64,000 nucleotides of DNA from Mixophyes australis (Eukaryota > Chordata > Amphibia > Anura > Limnodynastidae): contig JAVHZZ010000003.1 of assembly GCA_036250195.1 (NCBI GenBank), positions 87,714,418 through 87,778,417 on the forward strand, given 5' to 3'. Below the pieces are notes generated by a model. That model had not been told where the DNA came from. It did not search any database and saw only the letters and a list, made by a program, of their open reading frames with translations. Made by a program: the position numbers and the translations under genes. This document shows, piece by piece, positions 50,452-63,605 of the stretch (its first letter is position 1; each line of letters opens with the position of its first letter).

Positions 50452-52074
50452 GTTACTCACTATTATTGAGAAAAGGGCACCTGACCACTTTTTCAGGAAA
50501 AGCAAAACGGTGACTCCTCAGGGACATTTGCTAATGTCACAGTTTAAAAACAGTGTAAGCATTGATGGATTTAAATTTCTATATTCAAAATACTATGAAA
50601 ATATTTGGATTCTATTAATTACAGAGAACTTTATAAAAGCACTTTAGTTCCCTTTCAATTGGACTAAAAACAATAATGAGAACCTGTCATATTTTCCTTC
50701 AGATTCCCTGCCTGCCAATCCCTGTGGAGAAAGAAAGTGGTATGTTCCTTTCAGCATAAAAGATGCACATGTACTACTGCAGTGCCAGGAAATATCACTG
50801 TCATTTTATGAGTCCTGATGACACCTGTGTAAATATTTGAGTTTGGGCTCTTCTTGGAATCTCATGATGTGAACAAGGTTGGAATTGCTGCTTGGTGATC
50901 AGATTTTAAAAATGTAAACTCTTCTGGAAACGGAAATGATGCAGTTGAAACAGATGTTCTTACTGAACAGTCATTGGATATCTTAGCGAACTGAAAGCAT
51001 TGGAAAGTTACACCAGACATCTCACCATACATTTATTATACATGAAAATTCATTATAAGCATTTAACATGTAGTTTTAAAGCCGACTAAACTTGCTTTAA
51101 AACTGATTGTCCAAAAAATCTATGTAAGTGAATGGAAATCTACACACACACTTTTTCACAAGCGTTTATTTCGCTATACTTCAATTCCAATATTGCCTGC
51201 AGCATTAACACTCTGTACAGTATAATGAAGTTTTATGGCAATGCTCATTACATACCTAGTACATTATGCTAATGATGTATATTAAGGCTCTGTAGTAGTG
51301 TTAATTACTCAAACTTTAATCTAGTTTAGCTATAAAATTAAGTACAAAGAACACAGTGCATCTTCACTAGTGCCAAGATGCTGAAATTAACTCATTATCA
51401 AGAATATCTTAACAATAAGGAAGCCCCAATATGGGAGATTTAAGAGAGCATGAGGGAGAGTATTTTGAGATGATGTTTCAGATGTATGGGGTTTTATTGT
51501 ACGTGAACTTATAAGAGAGGGTGAGTAATATGAATTGAATTCTGGAGGCATATGCGGAGTGGTGCAGCAGAAGTGGAGTAGCAAGAGGAAGACCAGTTTT
51601 GCCTAGGCATTTGGGATGGACTGAGGCAAGCACATATGGCTGAATTCAGATAGCTGAAGTTGCAGTAGCCAAGGCTGGAGATGATTGGAGGATGGAAAGA
51701 CATTTTGGTTACATGGACATATTCTAGCAATATTTTAGTCAGTGGTGAAAATGGACTATGAGGAAAACTGGATGTGAATAGTAAAGCAGATTGTGAATCA
51801 AGACTGACACCAAGTGAGCATGGGACACTGAGGATACTGTGGTGTTGTTGACAGTGAGAGAGATTTGTGGAGAAGTGATGACTCTGGGAGGAGAGTTGAC
51901 CATAAGCTCTGCTTTGAACATGTTGAGAGAGAATAGTGTGGAGATGGCAGGTCCAGGCTTGAGAGGATGACATTAGTGCAGAGACTTGGTTACAGGGGAG
52001 AATGAATGCTGAGTGGATGAGTGAGTCCAGGATAAAATGTGTGGGGTGTTCTGTATCTAGCATGAGGAGATATC
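50452..52074. other. AT-rich stretch and an older repeat
   Basis: From about 51400 the sequence looks like a known class of long vertebrate interspersed repeat (GAGTAGCAAGAGGAAGACCAG, GCAGTAGCCAAGGCTGGAGA), apparently continuing after the LINE insertion at about 52873-53060. I cannot name it. No real gene was seen, although a 190-codon minus-strand frame crosses it. Confidence 0.4.
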
Positions 52075-52872
52075 TTGTCAAACGGTATTGATTTTGTTTT
52101 TAAAATGGGTGGCAAACTCATAAAATCTGGCCTTCAGAATCCAAAATATTGGTGGAGGAGCTGTGGTGAAACCGGTACGCTTATGCACATTTTCAGGACG
52201 TGCCCTAAACTTCAACCATTGTGGGTTGAAATCTTTAATTTAATTTCAAAGGTTTCCAAACTTAACATTTCCCCTTCCCCAGCTATGGCACTACTACACC
52301 TATATCCTTCACAGCTTCAACGCCACAATCATTATGTTACTGGACACATACTTAACGCAGCTGGAGTTGCAATAGCACAGAATTGGAAATCCCCCTTAAT
52401 TGCAGATCTCTCTAAAATTATTATTAAAGTTCAACATAGTTGTGAGATGGAAACTATAGGCTTTAAATATTCTTCAGTGGTTTCCTCCCTGTTGATCAAA
52501 TGGTTTATTTGGTATGAGTATTATATGGAGCATCGATACGTGCCTGATCCATAAACCCTGTCGAGGGCTGTTTGAGTTGGGTACTTGGGTCAGACCCTAA
52601 AGTACTCTCCTTGTAACCTGACTGTCTCTTGTTCCGTCTTCATTCCCCCCTCCCTACTTGTCCTCCCCTCGTCCGTCCCCTCAGTTTCTTTTGTTGTAAG
52701 TATCTTGCAATAAATGGGTGTTTTTATTTTTGCTTTTCTTGATTGTTTGTCTTTGGCAGTGTTGATTGATCATTATATTCTATTTGCTGATTTGTAACCT
52801 ATAACAACTGCTTTGTTAGTTTCATGTTCCTCTAAAAAAAATCAATAAAAACCTTTCAAGTTAAAAAAAAAC
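52075..52872 (+). pseudogene. 5'-truncated L1-type LINE, ORF2 end and 3' UTR
   Basis: The frame to 52554 encodes the end of an L1-clade ORF2: WWRSCGETGTLMHIFRTCPK resembles the C-terminal CWRCG...H...CP cysteine/histidine motif (first cysteine changed to W), followed by LQPLWVEIFNLISKV. A TAA at 52552-52554 ends it. Then comes a 300-base 3' UTR with CAATAAAAACC and a short A tail at 52862-52871. The rest of ORF2 and ORF1 are absent, the usual result of incomplete reverse transcription. Confidence 0.8.
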
Positions 52873-54974
52873 AATAGGTGGCAAAGATATGGGCTGTGAT
52901 TGAGCAAGCAGGAGTTGGTATAAGTAAGCACAGAAGCAAGATAACCGTGGTGAATGGGTATTGGGACCTAGAAAACTGGGTGGATATGGAAATAGGTTTG
53001 CTTGACAAGTGAATTATTAACTTTACATAAATGTAAGTGTATGGATCCTTTAAGTGCAAGGAGCTGTAGAATAAGAAAATAAATGTATACTGTTTTATAA
53101 ACAGTTTGAACTTTAATTAATTTTCACCTTATATGTAAGTCTATATATGTACAGACAGAATATATGTATAGACAGAAAAAAATAATTTGACGATTGCAGA
53201 ATGACAGGCAGTTGGCTAGTGCTATCTGTACCACAATATCACTAAATCTCCCTGTGTGGGTATATGCAAGCAAACAAAAAAACAAATTATTTATGAACTT
53301 TACAAAGCTAAAAAATCAGGATGAATGTGATAATAGAAGAGTGCTAAACATTTGTATAGTGATACCAATCTCCATATCACTATATGTTTACTTGTATGTG
53401 CATTCAGGCAGATTATCCATTGGCACTGTCCCTTTTTCCCTCTGTGTACTACTACTGCCCATTAAGTCTTCTAAAAGTTTTTACTTTTTGCACTAGCCTA
53501 GAAATGCAAATGGTTAAAAAACAACAGCATAATGCTACCGTGTCACTACTGCATACTGCAATGAAAATAGCATATATGGAAAGGTGGAGTTTCTGAAATC
53601 TGGGATCATGTTATAATATACTGCATTCTGATTGGCAGGTTTTTGTATTCCAATTTGTTTTATTTCAACTCGACATTCTTGGAATTTGCTGAATTGCTTC
53701 ACCAATCTTTAGGCTGCACCCGGTGAACAACGGTTGAATGGGTATTTGAATAAATAGAGCTAATAAAAAAAAAATCATACTTGTTCTACATCACATTTGC
53801 CAGTATATTTTAGCATGTTATATTTTATCTAGTAGCTGGCTCTAGCAATTGCTGCATGTCCAGCAAGTGTGTTCTTCTGACAGCAGACTTACTTTTGTGA
53901 GAAACTTGTTCATAATTAAGTGTTAATTAGAGAAATCCCTGAACTGTGTTCTGTCCATGGCCCTAGAGTATTACCATGCTGTGTTTTGACATGGCATCTT
54001 AGAGAAGAGTACTTGGTTCCGGCATCTATTTAATGGCTGGAAACCTGTTTTGCTTGCTTGATGCCACAAGTCCCTAGATCTCCATTTCCTGAATTACTGT
54101 GGCCTCTGTATTAATTCTAAATATACAAAAGCCGCATTGTTTCAGTGAAATTTATAAGGGAATTTATTAGAGTCAACTGTGCTTGTTCTTTTTATGCATA
54201 TAGCCAAATTGTTCCAGATGTACTTAGAACTCCAGGAGGATTCGGTTTACACAGTTCCAGGATTTATACAAATCACTGAAAATCACTTTTTTTTTTAGTA
54301 GCACAATAAGCTGAGAGCAATTCAAATGGAATTGTATTGTAGTGCAAACTATTGTATGGACATGTAAATTTTGCTTTATTTGTATAGTAGAGACAAATCA
54401 TTGGTTTAAATGCTAATGAAATCCTTTAAACAAAAGTGACAAGTTACAGAAGTCTTCCTGAAACTCCAAACAGGTCAGCATTTAATAATTACAATAACAC
54501 AATCTGTTTTTAATGTATAATTGTTGTAGATTGCTAGTACTGTGAAAATTGCTGTTTATCTACATTTTAAACTGCTTAACCACTAATGTCATTCTAACTA
54601 TGCAGTTGCGATCCAGCATGTTTTCCAAAAAAGGTTTGTGTTTTTTTTAATGCTTTTTTCCTAATATTGCCATGCCCAGGTAATTAATAAAATATTTCCT
54701 GTAAATATAAACGCCCATCACCCTTGATTAATCTGATTCTTTTTTTATTGACTCAATAAAGAATAGACACATGTAGTTTACATAAGATCAGATACAAACC
54801 AAAGTAGATGGCACAAATGATCAATAATCTGATTGTTTATGATGCAAAATGACCATTCAGAATGAATGGTTCCAAACTGATTAACACTGGGATGATGTAA
54901 ATAATGTTTAATGATCTGTAAACCTAAGTTTACAGCTCAATGATCCTTTAATATTGATATATATATATATCTAT
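52873..54974. other. AT-rich stretch without recognised gene
   Basis: The first 190 bases look like the right part of the older repeat split by the LINE. The remainder shows nothing recognisable. Confidence 0.4.
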
Positions 54975-55350
54975 AGCCACTGGGGCAGCACAGGGGCTAA
55001 GTGGTTAGCGCTTCTGCCTTACAGCACTGGGGTCATGAGTTCAATTCCCGACCATGTCCTTAGCTGTGTGAAGTTTGTATGTTTTACCCGTGTTTGCGTG
55101 GATTTCCTCCGGGTGCTCCGGTTTCCTCCCACACTCCAAAAACATACTGGTAGGTTAATTGGCTGCTAACAAATTGACCTGTGTCTGTCTGTCTCTGTCT
55201 GTCTCTGTCTGTCTGTCTGTGTGTGTCTGTGTGTGTGTGTGTTATGGAATTTAGACTGTAAGCCCCAATGGGGTAGGGACTGATGTGAATGAGTTCTCTG
55301 TACAGCGCTGCGGAATTAGTGGCGCTATATAAATAAATGGTAATAATAAT
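54975..55350 (+). mobile_element. Full tRNA-derived SINE
   Basis: Head GGCAGCACAGGGGCTAAGTG and GTTAGCGCTTCTGCCTTACA, B-box-like ATGAGTTCAATTCCCGACCA, conserved CCGTGTTTGCGTGGATTTCC and CCACACTCCAAAAACATACT blocks, a CTGT/GT tract, then TACAGCGCTGCGGAATTAGT and GCGCTATATAAATAAATGG with an AAT repeat tail. Confidence 0.88.
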
Positions 55351-55801
55351 AATAATAATATATATACACCACACATTAAATCTTCCTGCTCTTTCAGAGA
55401 TTATAATTGTAATGTGTGTGAAGCAATCATGTGCTTTTTAACATGATCTGATTTAAAAAAGGTCAGTTTGTAATGTATAAGGGTAAAATGCACATTGATA
55501 CGATTGTAGAGAAACTAATTCATCCAGAAGCAAAAATGATGAGGCTGAGTCCGGATTTATTCTTCTGCGCAGCTGCTGTGACTAAGGATCCCATGGTGCC
55601 ATTTTTTTTCTATTACAGGAATTTTTTACCTTGAAATGGCTAGTAAAGTAGTTCCTATCATTGTGATAGTTTATTTGGCACCCAGATCTATTATGCTTAT
55701 TAATAGGGAGGTTGTAAAGCTTTCTGTAAAAATAAAAAAATGAGAACCCTTCCTGCATAGGTAGACAGCATTAACTATAAATGGAATCCAGTGTTATGAA
55801 G

Positions 55802-55946
<145 letters not shown>

Positions 55947-56035
55947 ACCCCTATGTTTTGGTACACAGGAAGCTTAACAACTTTGAGCCAGTAGTTTGTT
56001 AGTAAATCAATTCAAAAACCTTCTATTAATCATCA

Positions 56036-56190
56036 TTATCATCATCATCATTTATTTATATAGCGCCAGCAAATTCCGTAGCGCTTTACAATTGGGAACA
56101 AACATTAATAAGACAATACTGGGTAATACATACAGACAGAGAGGTAAGAGAACCCTGCTTGCAAGCTTACAATCTATAGGACAATGGGAG
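56036..56190 (-). repeat. Retroposon 3' tail, second copy
   Basis: ATC repeats, then TTTATTTATATAGCGCCAGC, AAATTCCGTAGCGCTTTACA and GGGTAATACATACAGACAGA, nearly the same as 5092-5253. Confidence 0.65.
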
Positions 56191-57965
56191 TTAGAGACAC
56201 AAGGGCATGTGCTACATCATATTGCACAATGGACCAGCTAGAATGCAAAGGTAAAAGTATTGAGTGTGCTGTGTGTGTTGCAATGTTGGTCAGAGAGTTG
56301 TTGTCTTGCGTTAGCTGTGTAGAGGGTGGTAATAGGGTAATCTAGGGAAATTAAGATGGTGGTTGAGGAATATCATAACCTTGTCTGAAGCGGTGGGTTT
56401 TCAGTGAACGCTATTAATGGTTCACAATTTAAAAAAAAAAGGTAATGCAAAAATCGCTTGATGGGTACAAAGATAACGTTTATTGTACTTTTTTTGTTTG
56501 TTGTTTTTTTGTTTTTTGATATAGGTATTAAAATAGAATCTTGAAAGACGACTTTAATCAAAAAACAACTTCGTAAACACTATTTTGTTCCAAATTATCA
56601 GCATAGTTTTCATGAACCAATTTAGCAGCCATTAACCATTGATTCTCCTATAAACTTAAAGTGTACAGAAAAGTTTTTCTCATCGCTAATATCTTGGTAT
56701 CATTATGTAGAACTTGTTATGAATTGGGAGCACATACCCACTGATCACGCCCTTGTGGCACTATCATAACATGCTGGAGGTGAGATAAAGTTTGCTTCAT
56801 TAATAACTGTAATATCTTTCCTGAAAACAAATCTTTTTTTTCCTTTGGAAATTGTTCCGATTATCATGATAATGGATCTGGCACGGCTTGTGTGTAGTGA
56901 TTCAGAACTGCTTGTAAAGTGCATTAAACATGAATTATAGGAGCAAATAATCATATGCAATTGGTCTATTCCAATAACAGAGACTTGAACATTTGCAGCT
57001 ACCCAATGTCACTATTGGCTTTTTTGAACAGCAATAAATTTGCATCCACCATAAATTGTAAAAAAAATGTTACTACATTAAATTCAAAGCAACGCAATGC
57101 AAGAAAATAAATGCTTCCTTTCAGTGATTTAGGCACAATATCCAAGATACATAAAATGTTTCCTTTTTTATTAATTATGCGCAGTTCACTGGTGAAAAGG
57201 TAAATATATCAGTTATGTGTGGGGATTATTAAGGTGTAAGTTTCCTAAAGCTTGGTGTATCTGTGTGCGCCTCCATCCTCCGAATAATGTAAAGAAAAAA
57301 AGAAAATAACATCTATTTATTTCATTTGTTCATAACCTGATCGAGCGGTTGGCTGTGAGCACAGTAGGAGAAACTTCAACTACCTTTAGTAAATTACCTC
57401 CTAAGAAAGTCTTTGGCATCACAGATTGCTGCTATGTTAATATAGAATGAATGTCCTGCAATTCATAAAATCTTGTATTTCTTGTACAAATATGTAATTC
57501 CCCAGAATTTTATTACAGTCGATTTGAAAGTCATACGTAATCCTATAGAGTGCCATTGGGACCTGTAACACATTGTTCTGTAGTGCATGTAAAGGCTCAA
57601 TGGCACTAAAGGGTTTAGTTACCTGCCATCTGATATGATTGTACAAGTGCTGTAGCCAGGGGAGCCTTTGCTATAATAATTAAGTTATCATAATAATGCA
57701 TTCAGTACACTCATGTGATGGGATTTATCAAGCTTTTTGCTAGATCTGCTCCTTTGAGATACATAATGAAAACACAGATTTCACTTTAAACTTACCACTC
57801 ATGTAAAGTTAAACAATGCCCCCACCACATATATAAAGTAAAAGCAACATATTTTTTATTACATCACACATGCTATAGTTGTCACCACATTGTAATACTG
57901 CAATTAGATTATGTTTAAATAATGTATTCTATCTCTCCACAGCAATCTACATAAATATATATCAA
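56191..57965. other. AT-rich stretch without recognised gene
   Basis: The first 210 bases may extend the retroposon at 56036. No gene was seen. Confidence 0.4.
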
Positions 57966-58285
57966 CAGTGGCTCAGTGGTTAGCACTTCTGCCTCACAGC
58001 ACTGTAGTCTTGAGTTCAATTCCCGACCATGGCCTTATCTGTGTGGAGTTTGTATGTTCTCCCCGTGTTTGCGTGGGTTTCCTCCGGGTGCTCCAGTTTC
58101 CTCCTACACTACAAAAAAAACATACTGGTAGGTTAATTGGTTGCTATCAAAATTGACCCTAGTCTGTGTGTGTGTGTCAAGGAATTTAGACTGTAAGATC
58201 CAATGGGGCAGGGACTGATGTGAGTGAGTTCTCTGTACAGCGCTGCGGAATCAGTGGCGCTATATAAAAAAAAGGTGATGATGAT
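57966..58285 (+). mobile_element. Full tRNA-derived SINE, left half of an inverted pair
   Basis: A box TGGCTCAGTGG (57969-57979) and B box GTTCAATTCC (58014-58023) form a tRNA-like RNA polymerase III promoter. The conserved body and the tail GCGCTATATAAAAAAAAGG(TGATGA)n follow. It abuts a minus-strand copy tail to tail. Confidence 0.9.
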
Positions 58286-58529
58286 GATGAACAGCAGCAG
58301 CAGCTATTTACATAGTGCTACTAATTCCGTAGCGCTGTACAGAGAACTCACATCAGTCCCTGCCCCATTGGAGCTTACAGTCTAAACTCCCTAACATACA
58401 CACACAGACAGACAGACAGAGACTGACTAGGGTCAATTTGATAGCAGCCAATTAACCTACTGGTATGTTTTTGAACAGGAGCACCTGGAGGAAACCCACA
58501 CAAACAAACATACACACTCCCTGAGATAC

Positions 58530-58530
<1 letters not shown>
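58286..58530 (-). mobile_element. Partial tRNA-derived SINE, right half of an inverted pair
   Basis: Begins with CAGCAGCAGCAGCTATTTAC and TAGTGCTACTAATTCCGTAG (tail), then TTGGAGCTTACAGTCTAAAC and GCCAATTAACCTACTGGTAT. It loses the head near 58530, where a GATA repeat begins. Confidence 0.8.

Positions 58531-58572
<42 letters not shown>
58522..58572. repeat. (GATA)n microsatellite
   Basis: About eleven GATA units at the broken end of a SINE. Confidence 0.95.
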
Positions 58573-58573
<1 letters not shown>

Positions 58574-59103
58574 ATTTACACTATATAAGACATACTTGTT
58601 TGCAGGGCTCTGAAGTTGCATTGAGTGCCATGCAAGTGGGCACATGTCTATGTATGTTTTGTTCATAGAATAACAAAGGTAATGATGTGTCATCTAGATG
58701 TGTAATTGAAAATAAATGAAGAAAATTAAAATAATATATTTAACTAATTCATTTTTTCTAATTCTCTCTCTCCTCCACTCCCATTCTCTGCCAGAGAAAA
58801 GCTCAAGCTGGCCACACAAACTGTAATACCATAGCTGGTGTCAGACAACTAGCCCAATATCACAGCATATATGTCAACAAAATGCACACAATGTGAGAAA
58901 ATAAGTAGATCAAAAGCGATTGATCTATATTTGACTCACTGACAAATGTGGTTGGAAGATTGTTATTATCAGCCTGTGTGTGCATTATTTTCCAACCACA
59001 GTAACAAGCTCGAGTTACAGAAAAGGTGCCCAGCCCCTTCACCGAATGGTCTGATTTCATCCAATTTGGCCACCTATAGGTTTTGTCAATTTGGCCACCG
59101 ACC

Positions 59104-59460
59104 CTTCATCATCATCATCAGTTATTTATGTAGCGCCACTAATTCCGCAGCACTGTACAGAGAACTCATTCACATCAGACCCTGCCCCATTGGAGCTTAC
59201 AGTCTAAATTCTCTAAAATATACGCACAACACACACACACAGACAGACAGACAGAGAGACTGCGGTAAATTTTGATAGCAGCCAATTAACCTACTAGTAT
59301 GTTTTTGGAGTGTGGGGGGAAACCGGAGCACCCGGAGGAAACCCACGCAAGCACAGAGAGAACATACAAGCTCCACACAGATAAGGCCATGGTCGGGAAT
59401 CAAACTCATGCCCCCAGTGCTGTGAGGCAGAAGTGCTAACTACTAAGCCACTGTGCTGAA
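59104..59460 (-). mobile_element. Full tRNA-derived SINE (minus strand)
   Basis: Starts with ATC repeats, TTATTTATGTAGCGCCACTA, contains GGAAACCGGAGCACCCGGAG and ends with complements of the B box (GGGAATCAAACTCATG) and A box (CTACTAAGCCACTGTGCTGA). Confidence 0.88.
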
Positions 59461-59796
59461 CCTTTCTGTCAATGTTTGAGCCAAGCAACAGGATTGGCCC
59501 GGGTCTGGCTAGTATACAGTAATCACCACTTCTTTCAAAGCAGGTCAATTTATTTAGAAACAAGATTGGATTGCCATAACATGACATAGCAGTAAATAAA
59601 TCCAATTATGAGGGTTCATTTCAAAGTTGACATTGATATCTTTTATCAGAAAAAAATAATTATGGATAACTGTTTTTTCTGCAATTGGGAGAACCATGTT
59701 AAAAATCTACATAAACAACAATTATAAAGTGAGCTCCAACATCTCTTTCATCATTACTTTGTGTAACTGTAGAAGAAAAGGAGAACTAGTGAGTAT

Positions 59797-60396
59797 GGGC
59801 CTCATTTAGAGTCGGACGCAATATAAATCGTAAGTGTAAATTGCATTTCGTAATCTACACAGTATTTAGAGTGGCATGGATCCGAGTGACTTAGACAAAA
59901 CACGCCTCTTAATCTGCCTTATGGACCGGCATGCAAGTGTATCATGCACTGCATCCTTTAAAGCAGATAATTAAATAAAGAAAAATGTAAAAAATAAAAT
60001 AAAAATTGCTCCAAACAGTACAAGGGTTGGCTATGCCGTTTGGGAGGGGTGCACACCTTTGTTTGTTTTTTGTTTTTATTTAATTCTTTTTTATTTTGTT
60101 TTTGAATACATCAAGGTCTCTTGCACCAGAAGAAAACACCTGAAAGCACCTGCAAAAGATACATCTCCTAGAGACCTATCTGCGGTTGCTTTCAACTCAA
60201 AAAAGCATGTAAAGAGCGTGAATCTGCCTTTATATTGCTAGGCTCGCCCACTACCTTCCCCGTTCCATCTCTCTAAGTGCAGAGAGGTGCAGCAACGAGA
60301 TCCGTCTCAGTCGGAGTGCAAACTGAGACGGATCCTTGGCTAAAAGTGCTTTTTGCACGGAGCAAAAGGACTTGTGTCCAATTCTAAATGGGGCCC
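59797..60396. mobile_element. Miniature element with GGGCCYCATTTAGA ends
   Basis: The left end GGGCCTCATTTAGAGTCGGA is mirrored by TCCAATTCTAAATGGGGCCC at the right. TAT stands on both sides (59794-59796 and 60397-60399), possibly a 3-bp target duplication. The interior includes a TTTTGTTT-rich stretch and GTCTCAGTCGGAG / CTGAGACGG pairing. No coding capacity. Confidence 0.65.
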
Positions 60397-60429
60397 TATG
60401 TCTGTAACTATGACCCAAAAGCAAGACTA

Positions 60430-60780
60430 GGGGCCTGATTCATTAAGGATCTTAACTTGAGAAATTTCTTATTTCAGTCTCCTGGACAAAACCATGTTAC
60501 AATGCAAGGGGTGCAAATTAGTATTCTGTTTTGCACATAAGTTAAATACTGACTGTTTCTTCATGTAGCACACAAATATCAACTTAAATTTCAGTGTACA
60601 AATAAGCTATCAAGTATTTGTGTGCTACATGAAAAAACAGCTAGCTGCAGCTCAGTAGGGGTATTACGAGTGGGACACAACTGGGGTTGCATGACACTCG
60701 TAATACCCTACCAAGCTGCGGCACTCTCCCACTCCTACACGTCTTAGACGCACATTGCTTTTGACTGTAAATGAGGTCCA
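60430..60780. repeat. Mixed remnants of two miniature families
   Basis: 60430-60660 matches the family at 956 and 2071 (GGGCCTGATTCATTAAGG start). 60660-60780 has CGAGTGGGACACAACTGGGG, an inverted CTCGTAATACCC partner of GGGTATTACGAG, and ends CTGTAAATGAGGTCC, a worn end of the 59797 family. Confidence 0.5.
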
Positions 60781-61700
60781 CAATGTACAAATATCATGCT
60801 AGTAGTTGCTATATTTCAAGGAATTAATTTGATGTTACCTGCCAGGTCACAACCAGTCAAGTTGGCTTATGTCACCGTTGCATGTTTACATAACCAAAAA
60901 TCACTTGTTTCCATTGTTTCAGTGCTTGAAGCTCAGCTCTCAGTGCTTTAATGGAGGTTTAGAATGTCCTCCCTGAAAATAACAGTGGCCACCTAGTGGT
61001 GAAGTCAAGCAGTACTTATGGCAACAGTAATGTGTTCTTTCAATTTATTCAATAAATACTTTATACTGTACTGTCCTAGGTCCCATTATATCTGCTCTGG
61101 TTCAGCTGTGACATGAATGTGCTATGTTGGAAGCACTGAGGAAAGATGGAGTGTGAAAATACAAAATTATGTTTAACATACTGACTACAAATAAAAATCT
61201 GCTGTCTTTCCAAAATCACAATAAGGATGTATGTTCATTAATGAAGTCAATTATTTAGTTATTTTTTTGTTTTGATTGTAAAATGTGTTTTAGTACTGTT
61301 AATTCCATGATCCAAAATATATACTGTCCACATATGACTGTTTAAGACACTCCATGGGTCATAAATAATATGGGTCAGCTTAATTAACCCTTTGATTATA
61401 TCAAAAGTAAAGTCTCACGTCACTGTTTACTTTACTCTCTGCATTTTCTCATATCTTATATTGTATTACATTGTAACATATATTATACATAACTGTGAGA
61501 AACATAACAAGTAATCTTTTCTGATTTTAGCATTTAACAACAATAATTTCTAATCTAGCCATGAAATGACAATGCCTGAAGTCACATGAACAAGTGCTAT
61601 GAGAATATGCATTGAATTGTATCACAGCAAAAGTTAAAAAACACAGTATTCTCATACGTGTTAGTTATACAATGGGGCCCCATTAGGAAAAAACATTAAG
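60781..61700. other. AT-rich stretch without recognised gene
   Basis: Nothing supported. Confidence 0.4.
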
Positions 61701-61701
61701 G

Positions 61702-61763
<62 letters not shown>

Positions 61764-61765
61764 AT

Positions 61766-61838
<73 letters not shown>

Positions 61839-61847
61839 GTAGGTAGG

Positions 61848-61913
<66 letters not shown>
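61701..61913. repeat. Long (GATA)n microsatellite
   Basis: About 53 GATA units, with one GAAT insertion near 61762 and three GTAG units near 61837-61848. Confidence 0.97.
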
Positions 61914-61914
<1 letters not shown>

Positions 61915-62647
61915 ACAGAATAATATATTTAACTCTATGAAAATTGCAATCTGTGCATTTGTGGCCCACAGAGATATATACACAGAAGCATATCATGGTA
62001 ATATGTATTAACCTTACTTATTGCTAATAAAGTGACCAAGTGACCATTTTGCAGTATTGGAAGTCATACAATAAAATAGTTTGTATGTTTGCCAATCATT
62101 ATGTCCAATTTCCAAATCTCATGTGCCCTATTTCAAATTAACATAAATCAACCTTCCACACTCTTACATAAATCAGGATTGTCAAGCACCTTTTCTAGTG
62201 GTTAATGCCATAAATGCTTTATAAGAGCAACAACACTGGAGCAGTGTAAATCTGTTACTATATGTGCATATATTTTGCCAGAGACCCTGTGGATTGCTTC
62301 CTATATAAATTGATGCTGACCACTGAATTCAAACCATGCCACTGATTTAAATCAGCAGCATTAAGAATATAATCTGTTCTTTCAAAAAAAAAAAAAGAAT
62401 ATAATCTGTAATTTAATATTACTTTAACATTCCACTCTGTCGGATCTCAGTTATCCATGTAACAGAGGACATCATACTACTGAATAGATCATATAGTATT
62501 TGGGCTATGTATATTATATATGTTATACTGTAACAACTACAGTCCTGTGTTAGGAATAGTGGTACATTCTTGTGTTTATAAATTATTAGGGTGGCCCTCC
62601 TTAATATTAATATATATAATTTTCCAGGTGAAAATGTTATCGAAAAT

Positions 62648-62648
<1 letters not shown>
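61914..62648. other. AT-rich stretch without recognised gene
   Basis: Nothing supported beyond short homopolymer runs. Confidence 0.4.
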
Positions 62649-62706
<58 letters not shown>

Positions 62707-62725
62707 GTTATAATTATTATTATTA
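62649..62725. repeat. (ATT)n microsatellite
   Basis: About 19 ATT units followed by a shorter interrupted run. Confidence 0.95.
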
Positions 62726-63489
62726 TGTTTTCACTTTTCTTACACTAAACATATGCAATACTAATAGTACAAAATAAAGACAAATACATTTCCACATGTG
62801 AACTAATGTGAGTCTGTTATTATGACGTTCTGAAACTCTTATAGGTTCACATTACTAAGTTAGTCCTGTGCCCAAGTTGTCCTCACTGCTTGTCTTGAAT
62901 GGCTGTACAGAAAGTGTTTACATTTTGGCCAGATGCTTTGTGAATAATGCACACAGTAGAAAACATTTGGTCTATCTACATCTTTACAGTAAATATAAAG
63001 AGAGATCACAGTAATTCTGAACTATGCCCATTAATAACTTCAGGGTGGGTTTTTGTAATGACCGTTTGTGTTTTGAATGGTGTTAGGTTAATGCTAAAGA
63101 AACACGCTATTCTGAGACAACAGCTATTTCAGTGTATTATGCTTTGCACAACAGACAATCTGACCTCTGTAGCGGTACAGAGACACCTGCGGAGTCACTG
63201 TATGCTGTATAGGTGGAAACAGCATTATATAAATATTAAGGTGTGAAATCACGCTACGAAATATATTGTCATTTAAAAAAAACATGTTAAACGCCTTATA
63301 TTATCTACAAAAAGTGATATAACACGAAAATAAATACTGTACAATTAACATTGAAAAAAAGCTTTAAACGTGAGTTTTCCTTTAATAATCGAATCTCATC
63401 ATCGAGCACTTAAGATCGAGTGACTTCATCTAACTGTATTAAAAGATTCTGTTCTAACAATAAAATGTCACAAATTGTAACGCGCATAA
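62726..63489. other. AT-rich stretch without recognised gene
   Basis: Nothing supported. Confidence 0.4.
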
Positions 63490-63605
63490 CCCTAGATCAG
63501 TGGGAAACAACCGGTGACCCTCCTTTACTTGTGGGACTACAAGTCTCAATATGTCATGGTCATGCTGTGACTGTTAGTTCCACAACAGCTGGCGAGCCAT
63601 AGGCT
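63490..63605. mobile_element. Worn hAT-like miniature element related to 3754-3900
   Basis: GATCAGTGGGAAACAACCGG, GGGACTACAAGTCTCAATAT and TTCCACAACAGCTGGCGAGC match the family pattern in which ACTACAAGTC and ACAACA(G/C)CTGG blocks stand inverted. The termini are too worn to fix. Confidence 0.5.

Noticed and set aside
51509..52081. 190-codon minus-strand frame as a gene
   Set aside because: It lies over an interspersed repeat, has no recognisable domain and unusual composition.
57966..58030. Genuine tRNA gene at the SINE head
   Set aside because: A and B boxes are present but there is no cloverleaf with an anticodon arm, and the sequence continues into a SINE body found in many copies.
61661..61996. 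111-codon frame reading SIYLSIYL
   Set aside because: Translation of a GATA microsatellite.
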